Shown: in pieces, positions 17,464 through 26,009 of the stretch
How positions within the stretch are numbered: the first letter of the stretch is position 1
Layout: each line of letters starts with the position of its first letter
Source: Kordia algicida
GTDB lineage: Bacteria; Bacteroidota; Bacteroidia; Flavobacteriales; Flavobacteriaceae
Reading direction: 5' to 3' (one strand)
Assembly: GCF_051013375.1 (NCBI RefSeq)
Contig: NZ_CP142125.1
Length of the DNA stretch: 64,000 nt
Translations under genes and position numbers: made by a program
Notes under the pieces: generated by a model
What the model was told of the DNA's origin: nothing
What the model saw: the letters and a program-made list of their open reading frames with translations, nothing else
Databases searched by the model: none

Positions 17464-17904
17464 TTAGTATAAATTCCACCAATCTTTCCAAGGCAATCTT
17501 GATAGTATTAGTAGTAAACCTAAGCCATAGAATAACGCTATTTTACCAAAAGCTCTTTTGTCTGTTTGCGCTTTTTTGTGTTTAGACCAACCAATAGTGA
17601 TTAAAACAATTGCTAAGATTCCAACTACAGGATGTTCTAAGGCTTGTAAACGGTCCGCACTTTCTAATTTCATTCCGTTTTGCTGAATCATTTGAAAACC
17701 TTTTACAGAAATGAAATATAGAATAATTCCAATGACCAATTGCAAGTGTGTGAAGATGAGTGCAAATAATGACACCCGTAAGTCTTTAACCGCAAACTTT
17801 CTATTGGTTGCATATCCAATTATTGCATTTCCTACAGCTGCAATTAACATGATTAACACAAAGTATGCCCAATAGGAATGGAGCATTTGTATAGTTTCGT
17901 ACAT
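17464..17904 (-). CDS. Four-helix integral membrane protein with conserved-looking histidines
   Basis: 146 residues with four predicted transmembrane helices (about 10-32, 45-67, 92-107, 120-136). His9, His53, His91 and His109 lie in or next to the helices, an arrangement reminiscent of four-helix cytochrome b561-type or SirB-like proteins, so heme binding is possible but unproven. It is a single-gene unit with its own -7 promoter element and a shared terminator. It has no evident functional link to the RiPP-like cassette next door. Confidence 0.75.
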   Translation of the reverse strand: MYETIQMLHSYWAYFVLIMLIAAVGNAIIGYATNRKFAVKDLRVSLFALIFTHLQLVIGIILYFISVKGFQMIQQNGMKLESADRLQALEHPVVGILAIVLITIGWSKHKKAQTDKRAFGKIALFYGLGLLLILSRLPWKDWWNLY

Positions 17905-17926
17905 AGTTTTGTTTTTAGTTGATGTG

Positions 17927-17934
17927 CAAAGGTA
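17927..17934 (-). promoter_or_regulatory. -7 element (TACCTTTG) for the four-helix membrane protein
   Basis: Minus-strand TACCTTTG matches TAnnTTTG and lies 23 bases before the start codon at 17904. Confidence 0.5.
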
Positions 17935-18030
17935 CTTAATTTTTTGATTGTGTTATTGTTTTGCTAAAGTTTAAAAAAGTAAGAAATTTTCTAGAACTTT
18001 ATCCTAATTTTATACTTCAAGTAGTATATT

Positions 18031-19095
18031 ATGTGTTTAGATAATTTTTTGTCAGATTCTATCTTTAAAGCAATCGAAAAGCAACCAACCACAACAAAAG
18101 CAGGTCTTCTCGATGGGCTTGCAGGTGAGAGTTTGTATTATTTTTATAGAAGCGCATTGTTGAATGACGATGAAGTACTCTATGAAAAAGGAATTGAAAA
18201 ACTTCAAACTGCTATTGAAATCGGTAGTAAAAACTCAGCAGATACAAGTTTTTACAGTGGTGTAGCTGGTATTGGTTGGTTGGTGTTACATTTGAAAGAG
18301 CAAGAATTTGTTGATATAGACATTGACGATTTTTTAGATACTTCCGTAGATACCTATTTATATGAGACAATGCTCGATTTTTTAAATAGAAGTATCTATG
18401 ATTTTTTTTATGGCGCTGCAGGCATTTGCTATTACTTCTTAAAAAGGTATCAATGTGTGCGTGATAACAGTCAGAAAGAACTGTATAGAACTTATATTAT
18501 GCATTTTCTTTTTTATTTAGAATTCATTAAGAATAAAGACGAGAAAGGTATCTTCTGGAAACATCCTGAATATCCTTTTGAAGAAGACTCTATGTGTTTT
18601 CAATTGAGTTCACTTTCTAATATTTCCTCAATAATATTACTTTTGACAGATATTTCTTATAATAAAGAATTTACGTCATTTTGTACAATTTTAATAAAAA
18701 AGTCAAGCGATTGGTTGATATATAAATTGGAAACTTATAAAAAAATTCGACTAGATCAAGCGTTTTGTTTATGGAAGGCGTCAATTGTATTAAATGATAA
18801 TGAACTACAGAAAAAAGCACTTCAATTGCTGAATACCGCTAAGAAAAGTATTTTAAACGAAGATGTAATATCATTAGCTAAGTGTGCTTTGATCTATCAA
18901 AAAATAACAAAAGAAACTGATAACAATTCCTTAAAAGAAGAAGCTTTTAAGTGTTTTACAAAGGTAACTGATAACTTGTTAGAACATACCATAAATGACA
19001 ATAGTATTTGGAAAGGATATTCAGGAATCGGTTTGATTGACTTTTCTTTGAATGATAGTGTAAGCCCAGAATGGTCAAAATGTATATTGATATAG
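18031..19095 (+). CDS. LanC-like protein with degenerate active site
   Basis: 354 residues, cytoplasmic. It shows the alpha/alpha-toroid repeat motifs of lanthionine synthetase C: GLLDGLAGESLY (25-36), YSGVAGIGWL (75-84), FYGAAGICYYF (126-136) and WKGYSGIGLIDFSL (327-340). LanC cyclases join Cys thiols to dehydroalanine/dehydrobutyrine at a Cys-Cys-His zinc site. Here the segment that should carry the first Cys reads FCLWKA (Cys246) without the usual glycine. The CHG segment appears as AKCALIY (Cys285) with no His after it, and the GLAHG segment is replaced by SLSNISS. The zinc site therefore looks broken. It is the first gene of a cassette with a nucleotidyltransferase-like gene six bases downstream and a lanthipeptide-type precursor. 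It may be a binding or scaffold protein rather than a cyclase. Confidence 0.8.
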   Translation: MCLDNFLSDSIFKAIEKQPTTTKAGLLDGLAGESLYYFYRSALLNDDEVLYEKGIEKLQTAIEIGSKNSADTSFYSGVAGIGWLVLHLKEQEFVDIDIDDFLDTSVDTYLYETMLDFLNRSIYDFFYGAAGICYYFLKRYQCVRDNSQKELYRTYIMHFLFYLEFIKNKDEKGIFWKHPEYPFEEDSMCFQLSSLSNISSIILLLTDISYNKEFTSFCTILIKKSSDWLIYKLETYKKIRLDQAFCLWKASIVLNDNELQKKALQLLNTAKKSILNEDVISLAKCALIYQKITKETDNNSLKEEAFKCFTKVTDNLLEHTINDNSIWKGYSGIGLIDFSLNDSVSPEWSKCILI

Positions 19096-19101
19096 TTAAG
19101 T

Positions 19102-19851
19102 ATGGAAAAAGCTCTCGAAAAATTTATAGCTCGTTGGAAACAGAAAGGTATTGTAAGAGGAATTCTTCTCACAGGAAGCTACGCCGTTGGAATACAGAAT
19201 GAAAACTCAGATATTGATATTCGTCTGGTTTTGGATAATACTACGACAACTTCTTTTAAAGGCCTAGAAACGATTGATGGCTTTAGCTTTTCATATATTG
19301 GTAGAAGCAAAGCTGTAACGTTAGAAAAGTTCAACAAACAGTTTTTTTCACATGTAAAAATGGAGGCTCGTATCTACAATGTTGGTAAAATTTTATTTGA
19401 TCCATATCGAGATATTGCTACACTGCAACAAATTGCCAAAAACTATGTAGAAACAGGACTGATTCCCAGAAAAACTTCTGAAACTGATCGACAGCTTCAT
19501 ATGTATTCCCTTCATAAAAAATATGAATATATTCTTAATACTACTCCCGATGATCCTTTTTATACCTATAACTATATATTGTATTTAAAGAATGCATTAA
19601 ATTTTTATGCGAGTGTTTTAAATACCGAAATTATATTTGAAAACGACAGTAAATTACATCGATTTTTGACTGATAAACATTATTTAGAAATGTACGGTTA
19701 TACCAGTTTTCCTGATCAAGAATTCATTAAGTTATGGTTATTGGCATTAGAAAAAAGAGAAATCAAAGAGATCAGGGAAATTTATACTTATTTAAGAAAA
19801 AATTTATATAAGTTTAACGAATCTTCAACACTTATTGAGTGGAGTAATTAA
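19102..19851 (+). CDS. Nucleotidyltransferase-fold protein of the RiPP-like cassette
   Basis: 249 residues. Residues 20-45 contain the Pol-beta-type nucleotidyltransferase motif: GS (25-26), then Asp37-x-Asp39 in NSDIDIRLVL. The N-terminal domain runs to about residue 110. The C-terminal half is all-helical with many Tyr/Leu, like the substrate-binding or HEPN-like domain in aminoglycoside-type nucleotidyltransferases. A third acidic residue is not obvious. It starts six bases after the LanC-like stop, so it is translationally linked, and 30 bases before the precursor. Transfer of a nucleotide to the peptide, to a tRNA or to a small molecule are all possible; none can be chosen from the sequence. 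Confidence 0.82.
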   Translation: MEKALEKFIARWKQKGIVRGILLTGSYAVGIQNENSDIDIRLVLDNTTTTSFKGLETIDGFSFSYIGRSKAVTLEKFNKQFFSHVKMEARIYNVGKILFDPYRDIATLQQIAKNYVETGLIPRKTSETDRQLHMYSLHKKYEYILNTTPDDPFYTYNYILYLKNALNFYASVLNTEIIFENDSKLHRFLTDKHYLEMYGYTSFPDQEFIKLWLLALEKREIKEIREIYTYLRKNLYKFNESSTLIEWSN

Positions 19852-19881
19852 GATATTTATGGTTCATTTAAAATTTTAATC

Positions 19882-20091
19882 ATGAAAAAAAATCAAAGAA
19901 AGTTAAGTTTAAAAAAAATGTCAATTTCTAACTTGGCAGTTGTAAAAGGAGGAGCTGGAACTGTTTGGTGCACTATTACTGTTGGTACTAGTGGAGCAAG
20001 CACTTGTAATTATACGCCTGGCTGCCCTCCAACAGCGGAAAGCGCATGTTGTGATACTATAGGGGATTCTCACTGTGATAGAGAATCTTAA
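19882..20091 (+). CDS. Lanthipeptide-type (RiPP) precursor peptide, Cys-rich core
   Basis: 69 residues. The leader contains LSLKKMSISNL (8-18), the L-x-L-x-K-x-x-I-x-x-L pattern of Bacteroidota class I lanthipeptide leaders such as those of the pinensin type. It ends in a double glycine (23-24), the usual cut site for C39-type exporters. The 45-residue core has six Cys (30, 42, 48, 56, 57, 65) and 13 Ser/Thr, enough for several thioether or disulfide rings, and includes a CC pair and GCPP. The poly-A-rich start (ATGAAAAAAAAT) is normal for this phylum. No LanB dehydratase or transporter gene is adjacent, so it may be modified in trans, oxidised to disulfides, or modified by the nucleotidyltransferase. 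A terminator follows at once. Confidence 0.85.
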   Translation: MKKNQRKLSLKKMSISNLAVVKGGAGTVWCTITVGTSGASTCNYTPGCPPTAESACCDTIGDSHCDRES

Positions 20092-20117
20092 TCTTAGACT
20101 AAAAAAAATACTAAAAT

Positions 20118-20142
20118 AAAAGCCTCGCATTGCGAGGCTTTT
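20118..20142. terminator. Terminator closing the RiPP-like cassette
   Basis: AAAAGCCTCG/CGAGGCTTTT stem with a five-base loop, 27 bases after the precursor stop. It is shared with the convergent TonB receptor gene ending at 20167. Confidence 0.85.
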
Positions 20143-20166
20143 ATAATTATATATTGAGATTTCTTC

Positions 20167-22908
20167 TTAGAAGTTGTAACGAACGCTAAAGTTCCAAGTT
20201 CTTCCAAATCCGAAGAATGCTTTGTTTGCCGTGTTGATTCCGTCATACGTATCGTCTCCTGGATCAGCAAAAATGTTTGTTTGCGATTCAGCTAAGTATG
20301 TTGTGTTGAATAAGTTGTTAACGTTCAATCTGAAGTTGATTGTTTTGTCTTTTTCTTCTCCAACAAACCATTTGTAAGATACACCACCATCAAATAAGTT
20401 GTATGCTGGTAATTGTAAAGAACCTCTGTTGTCTTCTTCGTCAAAGTCTTCTGCTCTAATATCAGCGTATAAATTATCAGCTCTAAATCCAGCAATGTCA
20501 AACTTTAAGTTTTCAACTGGCTCAACAATCATTGCTAAACGCATTGTTGTTTGTGCAGCATTTCCAACTTTTACATCATCTAAGTACAATGTGTTTTCAC
20601 CAACTTGCTGGTTTTGATCGTTCACGTTGAATGCAGGTCCAGAAAGTGTTCCTCCGTATTCCCAATTACCAACTGACGCCATACCATTGAAAGTTAAGAA
20701 GTCTAATGGACGGTATGTGAACTCTAATTCAACTCCTGAGTGAATTTGCTCTAATCCTACAAGGTTTGTACGTCCTTGAACTGTTGCGTTTGGATCTGTT
20801 GGCATAGAAGGGTCTTGGAATGTTCCGAAGATACTAATGTATCTATCTTTCCAAGAAGTTCTGTATAAGTTCAAGCTCACGTTTAACTTTTCAGACTTAT
20901 ATCCATATCCTAATTCAGCCCCAAATACTTTTTCGTTTCTGTAATCCTCGTTGACATCGTTAGTGTTATCTAGATAAACAGCATCAAATAAAGGTTGCTT
21001 TGAGTAATAACCAACATTACCAAATACATTGTGATTCTCGTCAATGTTGTAGTTCAATCCACCTTTGATGGTTCCTCCTAAGATGTTTTCCCAGTCTGTA
21101 CGTTGTCCTTCAGCAGGTGTTACTAAGAAGAAATCTTCTCTACTAAATCCTTGGTTAGAACCAGAGAACTGTACGAATGCAGAAACAGCATCTTTCTTAT
21201 ATTCTAACTGACCGAATAGACCTAACCAACGAACATATCCAATGTTGTAGTAGTCAATTTTATCTTCATCGTCGATATCTTTAAATACGTTTACGATTGA
21301 TCCGAAATCAGAAGAATATGTGTTTGTTAATACTCTGTTTGGACTGTTTACGTTATCGTTATCTCTATATGCATCCGCTCCTAATAGGTTATCTAATCTT
21401 CTGTAGTGGAAACCTTTGTATGTTCTAGCATCGATACCAACATCTAACGTTAAGTTTTCGTTTAGTTGTGTATTTAAGTTTGCTAATAAACCAAACCAGT
21501 TGTGAGAGTTGATAGAAGCTCTTCTTGATAAACCGTTATCTCTACTGTCGTTAATGAATAAACCGTTTTCTTGATCAGTTCTTTGATATACGTTTCCATC
21601 AGAGAAAGTAACTGCCTGTCCACTGTTGTACTGTACGATTCTATCCCATAATACTTCACCATTTTGTTGGTTTCTGAAGATTGAACTAGAAGCAAAGTTA
21701 AATCCTGGTAAACGTCCGATGTCTCCAGTTCCTCCACCACGACCAAATGATGCATATCCAACAGTAGATAATTTCATGTTGTCATTGATGTTCCAATCCC
21801 AGTTTAAAGATAATACTGGCTTGTGGTAGAAGTTTCTTCTCCAATTGAACTCTTCTCCATTTAATGTACCATGGTTGAAGTTGTACTTATCACCAAATTG
21901 TAAATATTGTGCAATTGTTGCTGCGTTAAAGAAACTTGTTGTTCTTTGGTTGTGAACCTGTGGCGCACCAGTAACAGTAAATTGAACGTCGTGTGTTCTG
22001 TCTTCGTCAGTCCATCCAAATCCTAAGAAATAGTTGTATCCTTCAAAAGCAGTTCCGTTTATGTATCCATCTCCAGCAGTTCTACTGAATAATCCAGTGA
22101 ATGCAAATCCGTTGTCCATTCTTCCTGTAGAGTACGAAGCAATAGTTTTTAAGTAGTTGTCGTTACCTAATGTCGTACCAACAAATCCACCTTCGTTTCT
22201 TTCTGTAGTTTTTGTTACAATGTTTAATGTACCACCAACAGATGAGATCGCCAATTTAGAAGATCCTAAACCTCTTTGTACTTGAATCGCAGAAGCTACG
22301 TCTGCTAAACCAGTCCAGTTACTCCAGTAAACAGCTCCGTTTTCCATGTCGTTTACTGGCACACCATTTACTAATACAGCAGTGTTTACCTGATCGAATC
22401 CACGAATGTTGATTCTTGAATCTCCAAATCCACCACCAGATTTTGTAGCATACACAGAAGGTGTAGCGTTTAATAATTCTGGAAGTTCTTGGTTACCTAA
22501 TCTTTCAACAATTTCTTCAGCTTTAATAGTAGATACTGCTACAGGAGTTTCACGCTCTTTTGCGATATCAACTACACCAACAATTACTACTTCATCAAGA
22601 GAATTGTCAGATACTAAAGTGATAGTTCCTAAATCCTGCGTTCCACCAGTTACGTTGAATGGAATAGATTTCGTTCCAAATCCTACAAATGATACTTCAA
22701 TAGTACCTGTAGCACTTTTTACATTTAATTTAAATTTCCCATCAAAGTCGGTTGATGTTCCATTAGACGTTCCCTTAACAACTACACTAGCTCCTGGTAA
22801 TGGACCATCAGCCTCTACTACCTTACCTGTAATTGTTCCCTGAGAAAAAGCAACTGATGTTACTAAGAACATCGCTACTACAAAAAACAAATTGTTAATC
22901 GTTTTCAT
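20167..22908 (-). CDS. TonB-dependent receptor with carboxypeptidase-like N-terminal domain
   Basis: 913 residues: signal peptide (AFSQ, residue 23), CarboxypepD_reg-like domain (24-105, GTITGKVVEADGPLPGASVVVKG), plug (about 120-235, INIRGFDQVNTAVLVNGVPVND, then VGGTLNIVTKT) and a barrel ending in the aromatic signature (WNFSVRYNF). It is a SusC-like outer-membrane importer, but no SusD or other partner gene is adjacent, so its substrate is unknown. It is the only gene in its unit and converges on the RiPP-like cassette, with no evidence that the two are linked. A+T-rich DNA of about 150 bases separates it from pgi. Confidence 0.93.
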   Translation of the reverse strand: MKTINNLFFVVAMFLVTSVAFSQGTITGKVVEADGPLPGASVVVKGTSNGTSTDFDGKFKLNVKSATGTIEVSFVGFGTKSIPFNVTGGTQDLGTITLVSDNSLDEVVIVGVVDIAKERETPVAVSTIKAEEIVERLGNQELPELLNATPSVYATKSGGGFGDSRINIRGFDQVNTAVLVNGVPVNDMENGAVYWSNWTGLADVASAIQVQRGLGSSKLAISSVGGTLNIVTKTTERNEGGFVGTTLGNDNYLKTIASYSTGRMDNGFAFTGLFSRTAGDGYINGTAFEGYNYFLGFGWTDEDRTHDVQFTVTGAPQVHNQRTTSFFNAATIAQYLQFGDKYNFNHGTLNGEEFNWRRNFYHKPVLSLNWDWNINDNMKLSTVGYASFGRGGGTGDIGRLPGFNFASSSIFRNQQNGEVLWDRIVQYNSGQAVTFSDGNVYQRTDQENGLFINDSRDNGLSRRASINSHNWFGLLANLNTQLNENLTLDVGIDARTYKGFHYRRLDNLLGADAYRDNDNVNSPNRVLTNTYSSDFGSIVNVFKDIDDEDKIDYYNIGYVRWLGLFGQLEYKKDAVSAFVQFSGSNQGFSREDFFLVTPAEGQRTDWENILGGTIKGGLNYNIDENHNVFGNVGYYSKQPLFDAVYLDNTNDVNEDYRNEKVFGAELGYGYKSEKLNVSLNLYRTSWKDRYISIFGTFQDPSMPTDPNATVQGRTNLVGLEQIHSGVELEFTYRPLDFLTFNGMASVGNWEYGGTLSGPAFNVNDQNQQVGENTLYLDDVKVGNAAQTTMRLAMIVEPVENLKFDIAGFRADNLYADIRAEDFDEEDNRGSLQLPAYNLFDGGVSYKWFVGEEKDKTINFRLNVNNLFNTTYLAESQTNIFADPGDDTYDGINTANKAFFGFGRTWNFSVRYNF

Positions 22909-23064
22909 AAGTTTTATTAGTTTATTTAATGCCGCAAAAATCGTATTTATTGTGCATGCATATATTAAGCGAATGTTAAATGTTTTAACATTTGTTCAAA
23001 AATACATTTTTAACTTATTTGATTGTTTTGCAGTTAATTAAGATATAAACCAAATTATCAACAC

Positions 23065-24708
23065 TTATTTTCTGTTTTCTTTGAAGAATCTTAAAAGATT
23101 CGTTGTAGAACTGTCATGTTCAGCAATTTCAGAGCTCTTAATGTCTGTTAAAATTTTAGTTGCGAGTTGTTTTCCTAGTTCAACTCCCCATTGATCGTAA
23201 CTAAAAATATTCCAAATAACACCTTGTACAAATATTTTATGTTCGTATAAAGCAATGAGTGCTCCCAAACTTTTTGGAGTGAGTTTGTCTATTAAGATGG
23301 TATTCGTCGGTTTATTGCCTTGAAATATTTTATATGGAAGTAATTTTTCTATTTCAGAAGCACTCATTCCTTTCGCTGTTAACTCAGCAACAACTTCTTC
23401 TTTAGTTTTTCCGTTGAGTAATGCTTCCGTTTGTGCGAAGAAATTTGCCATGAGTTTTTCATGATGATCTTCTTTATGATGTAATGAATGAATATATCCA
23501 ATAAAATCCGCAGGAATTAGTTTAGTTCCTTGGTGTATGAGTTGAAAAAACGCGTGTTGTGAGTTGGTTCCTGGTTCACCCCAAATTAAAGTTCCCGTTT
23601 GGTAGTTGACACGATTTCCATTTCGGTCTACACTTTTACCATTACTTTCCATGATACCTTGTTGTAGATAGGCTGAAAAACGCTGTAAATATTGTGTGTA
23701 CGGAATGATGGCTTCACTTTCTGCTCCATAAAAATTATTGTACCATACACTTAATAGCGCCAATACAACTGGAATGTTTTGATCGAAAGAAGCCGTTTTG
23801 AAATGGTTGTCCATATTATGTGCTCCAGCCAATAGTTTATCGAAATTGTCGTATCCTGTTGCCAAACTGATAGATAAACCGACCGCACTCCAAAGCGAGA
23901 AACGTCCGCCAACCCAATTCCACATAGGAAATACATTTTCCGACGCAATTCCGAATTCGCTTATTTTTTCCAAATTCGTAGATACTGCTACAAAGTGTTT
24001 TGCTACTGCTTCCTCAGATGCGTGTGACATAAACCATTTGCGGATAGTCATGGCATTACTTAACGTTTCTTGTGTAGTGAAGGTTTTAGAAACAATGACA
24101 AATAAAGTAGTTTCGGGATTTAGGTTTTTAATTACTTCTTGCACATGATCGCCATCTACATTAGAGACAAAATGTACATTTAAGTGGTTTTTGTAATATT
24201 GTAAAGCTTCCGTTACCATGGCTGGACCTAAATCAGAACCACCAATTCCAATGTTTACAACGTCTGTAAAAGCTTTTTCGGTATGTCCTTTTTTACTTCC
24301 TGAAATGATTGCTTCTGAGAAATTTTTTATTTTTTGCTTGACTTCATATATTTCAGGAATGATATTTTTTCCATCTACAAAAACTTCAGCATTTTCCTTT
24401 TCGCGCAAAGCGGTGTGTAATACAGCTCTATTTTCAGTTTGATTGATACTCTCGCCATCAAAGTATTTTTGAATGTTTTCCTTAAGATTGACCTCAGCAG
24501 CCAATTCCAACAATAAATCCATCGTTTCTTGCGAAATATTGTTTTTGGAATAGTCTACATAGAAATCTTGCCATTGAATGGTAAACCGATCTGCTCTTTC
24601 TGCATCTTTTTTAAAATATTCTTTTATCGCAAACGATTTCGTTGCATAGAAATGCTCCTGAAGTTTATTCCAAACTTCAGTTTCTGTAGGATTTATGTTT
24701 GTTAACAT
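23065..24708 (-). CDS. pgi: Glucose-6-phosphate isomerase
   Basis: 547 residues, full length for the long (enterobacterial/eukaryotic-like) PGI type. It interconverts glucose 6-phosphate and fructose 6-phosphate in glycolysis and gluconeogenesis. The family signatures are clear: VNIGIGGSDLGPAMV (about 150-165), VSKTFTTQETL (about 208-218), and the long block WGEPGTNSQHAFFQLIHQG (about residue 377 on), which holds the catalytic Glu and His region. The C-terminal Lys segment WGVELGKQLA is also present. It starts five bases after the M23 lipoprotein stop, so the two are cotranscribed. No terminator was seen after the stop. Confidence 0.97.
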   Translation of the reverse strand: MLTNINPTETEVWNKLQEHFYATKSFAIKEYFKKDAERADRFTIQWQDFYVDYSKNNISQETMDLLLELAAEVNLKENIQKYFDGESINQTENRAVLHTALREKENAEVFVDGKNIIPEIYEVKQKIKNFSEAIISGSKKGHTEKAFTDVVNIGIGGSDLGPAMVTEALQYYKNHLNVHFVSNVDGDHVQEVIKNLNPETTLFVIVSKTFTTQETLSNAMTIRKWFMSHASEEAVAKHFVAVSTNLEKISEFGIASENVFPMWNWVGGRFSLWSAVGLSISLATGYDNFDKLLAGAHNMDNHFKTASFDQNIPVVLALLSVWYNNFYGAESEAIIPYTQYLQRFSAYLQQGIMESNGKSVDRNGNRVNYQTGTLIWGEPGTNSQHAFFQLIHQGTKLIPADFIGYIHSLHHKEDHHEKLMANFFAQTEALLNGKTKEEVVAELTAKGMSASEIEKLLPYKIFQGNKPTNTILIDKLTPKSLGALIALYEHKIFVQGVIWNIFSYDQWGVELGKQLATKILTDIKSSEIAEHDSSTTNLLRFFKENRK

Positions 24709-24713
24709 GGTTT

Positions 24714-26009
24714 TTAGTTTATCGCAGTTATTGCTTCTTTTGTAATTTCTTCTTCCACAGGTTCTGGAAGTTCGACTTCTATTCCGTCAAGTTGAATTTT
24801 TAACGGTTTGATGAATTCTAAATAGGCTTCTTTGAGTTTTGCATCTATCGGATCGGCATCTGGTAGTTTTTGCTTGAATGGATCTACTTGTCTTCCATTT
24901 TTCCAGAAACGATAGCATACATGTGGACCTGAGGTGTTTCCTGTCATTCCAACCCAACCAATTATGTCGCCTTGTTTTACATATTCGCCCACTTTTACTT
25001 TGCGCTTTTTCATGTGCAAGTATTGCGTGGTGTATGTACTGTTGTGTTTTACTTTGACATAGTTTCCGTTTCCACCTCTACGAGCAGATTCAACTACGAC
25101 TCCATTGGCTGTTGAGATAATTGGCGTTCCGATTGGTGCCGCAAAATCGGTTCCTTTGTGTGGACGAATACGATTTCCGTATAGTTTGATGCGTCTTCGC
25201 AAGTTGTAACGTGAGGAAATGCGCACATGTTTGTAACGAACTGGCGCTTTTAGAAAAGCACGACGTAAGTTTTTGGCGTTTTCGTCGTAGTAATCAACGA
25301 TTTGTTTTATGCTATCGGTTTCAAATTCAAAGGCATAAAACGGTTCTTTGTTGTGTTTGAAGTATGCAGCGTGAATTTTGTCAATTCCCACGAAAGTGGT
25401 ATCATTTATGTATTTTTCGGTATAAATTAGCTTAAACTCATCTCCTTTTTGCAGTCGGAAAAAGTCAATTGTCCATGCGTAAATATCAGACATGTCGTAT
25501 GCCAATCGCTGACTCAATCCGGCATCATCTAATGCACCCGATAATGAGCTTGTAATGATTCCTGATGCTTCTTTTTGAACAATTTTTACAGGTTTACTCT
25601 CTGTATAAGCATTGATAGAATCTTTGAATTTAATTACCACATAGTCAATACTGTTTGGCTGATAAATGAAACATTCTGGTCGTTGCAACGAGTCGTCTTT
25701 GGTACAAAGCAGTGTGTATGGTTTTCCTGCTACCAATTTTCTGATGTCGAAGGTATCTTTTGTTTTTTCGGCTATTTGAAAGATTTTTGAGTAGCCAATG
25801 TTGTTTTTTTGAAGGATTTCGCCAAAGCTATCGCCACTTCTTACCGTATCTTTTACAACGACAAAGTCATTTAAGTGAAAACCGAATTCCATCGGGTCTG
25901 GAGCTGGCGCTTCAATTTCTGCAATTTCTTGCGTTTCTTTTTTGGCTTCTTTGCATGCGTTAAAGCCTAATATTACTACTATTAATAATAAAATTTTCCC
26001 TATTCTCAT
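24714..26009 (-). CDS. M23 (LytM-type) peptidase lipoprotein
   Basis: 431 residues. Signal peptide with lipobox LGFNAC (Cys19), so a membrane-anchored periplasmic lipoprotein. An OapA/LysM-like region (about 40-120, DTVRSGDSFGEIL) precedes a beta-rich linker and the M23 domain (about 275-385). There HKGTDFAAP supplies the first His and Asp ligands. The HxH motif reads PHVCYRF, that is His-Val-Cys, so the second His is Cys. The form PHVCYRFW appears to be a regular variant in Bacteroidota, so it may still be active or may be an activator without peptidase activity. Its start overlaps the stop of the TDO-family gene by four bases, so translation is coupled. Confidence 0.9.
   Translation of the reverse strand: MRIGKILLLIVVILGFNACKEAKKETQEIAEIEAPAPDPMEFGFHLNDFVVVKDTVRSGDSFGEILQKNNIGYSKIFQIAEKTKDTFDIRKLVAGKPYTLLCTKDDSLQRPECFIYQPNSIDYVVIKFKDSINAYTESKPVKIVQKEASGIITSSLSGALDDAGLSQRLAYDMSDIYAWTIDFFRLQKGDEFKLIYTEKYINDTTFVGIDKIHAAYFKHNKEPFYAFEFETDSIKQIVDYYDENAKNLRRAFLKAPVRYKHVRISSRYNLRRRIKLYGNRIRPHKGTDFAAPIGTPIISTANGVVVESARRGGNGNYVKVKHNSTYTTQYLHMKKRKVKVGEYVKQGDIIGWVGMTGNTSGPHVCYRFWKNGRQVDPFKQKLPDADPIDAKLKEAYLEFIKPLKIQLDGIEVELPEPVEEEITKEAITAIN

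Noticed and set aside
18031..19095. Calling the LanC-like gene an active lanthionine cyclase
   Set aside because: The zinc Cys-His-Gly and general-acid motifs are not present.
22406..22843. 145-codon open frame antisense to the TonB receptor plug
   Set aside because: It lies wholly inside a well-supported receptor gene, has no promoter or family likeness, and is a codon-bias shadow.
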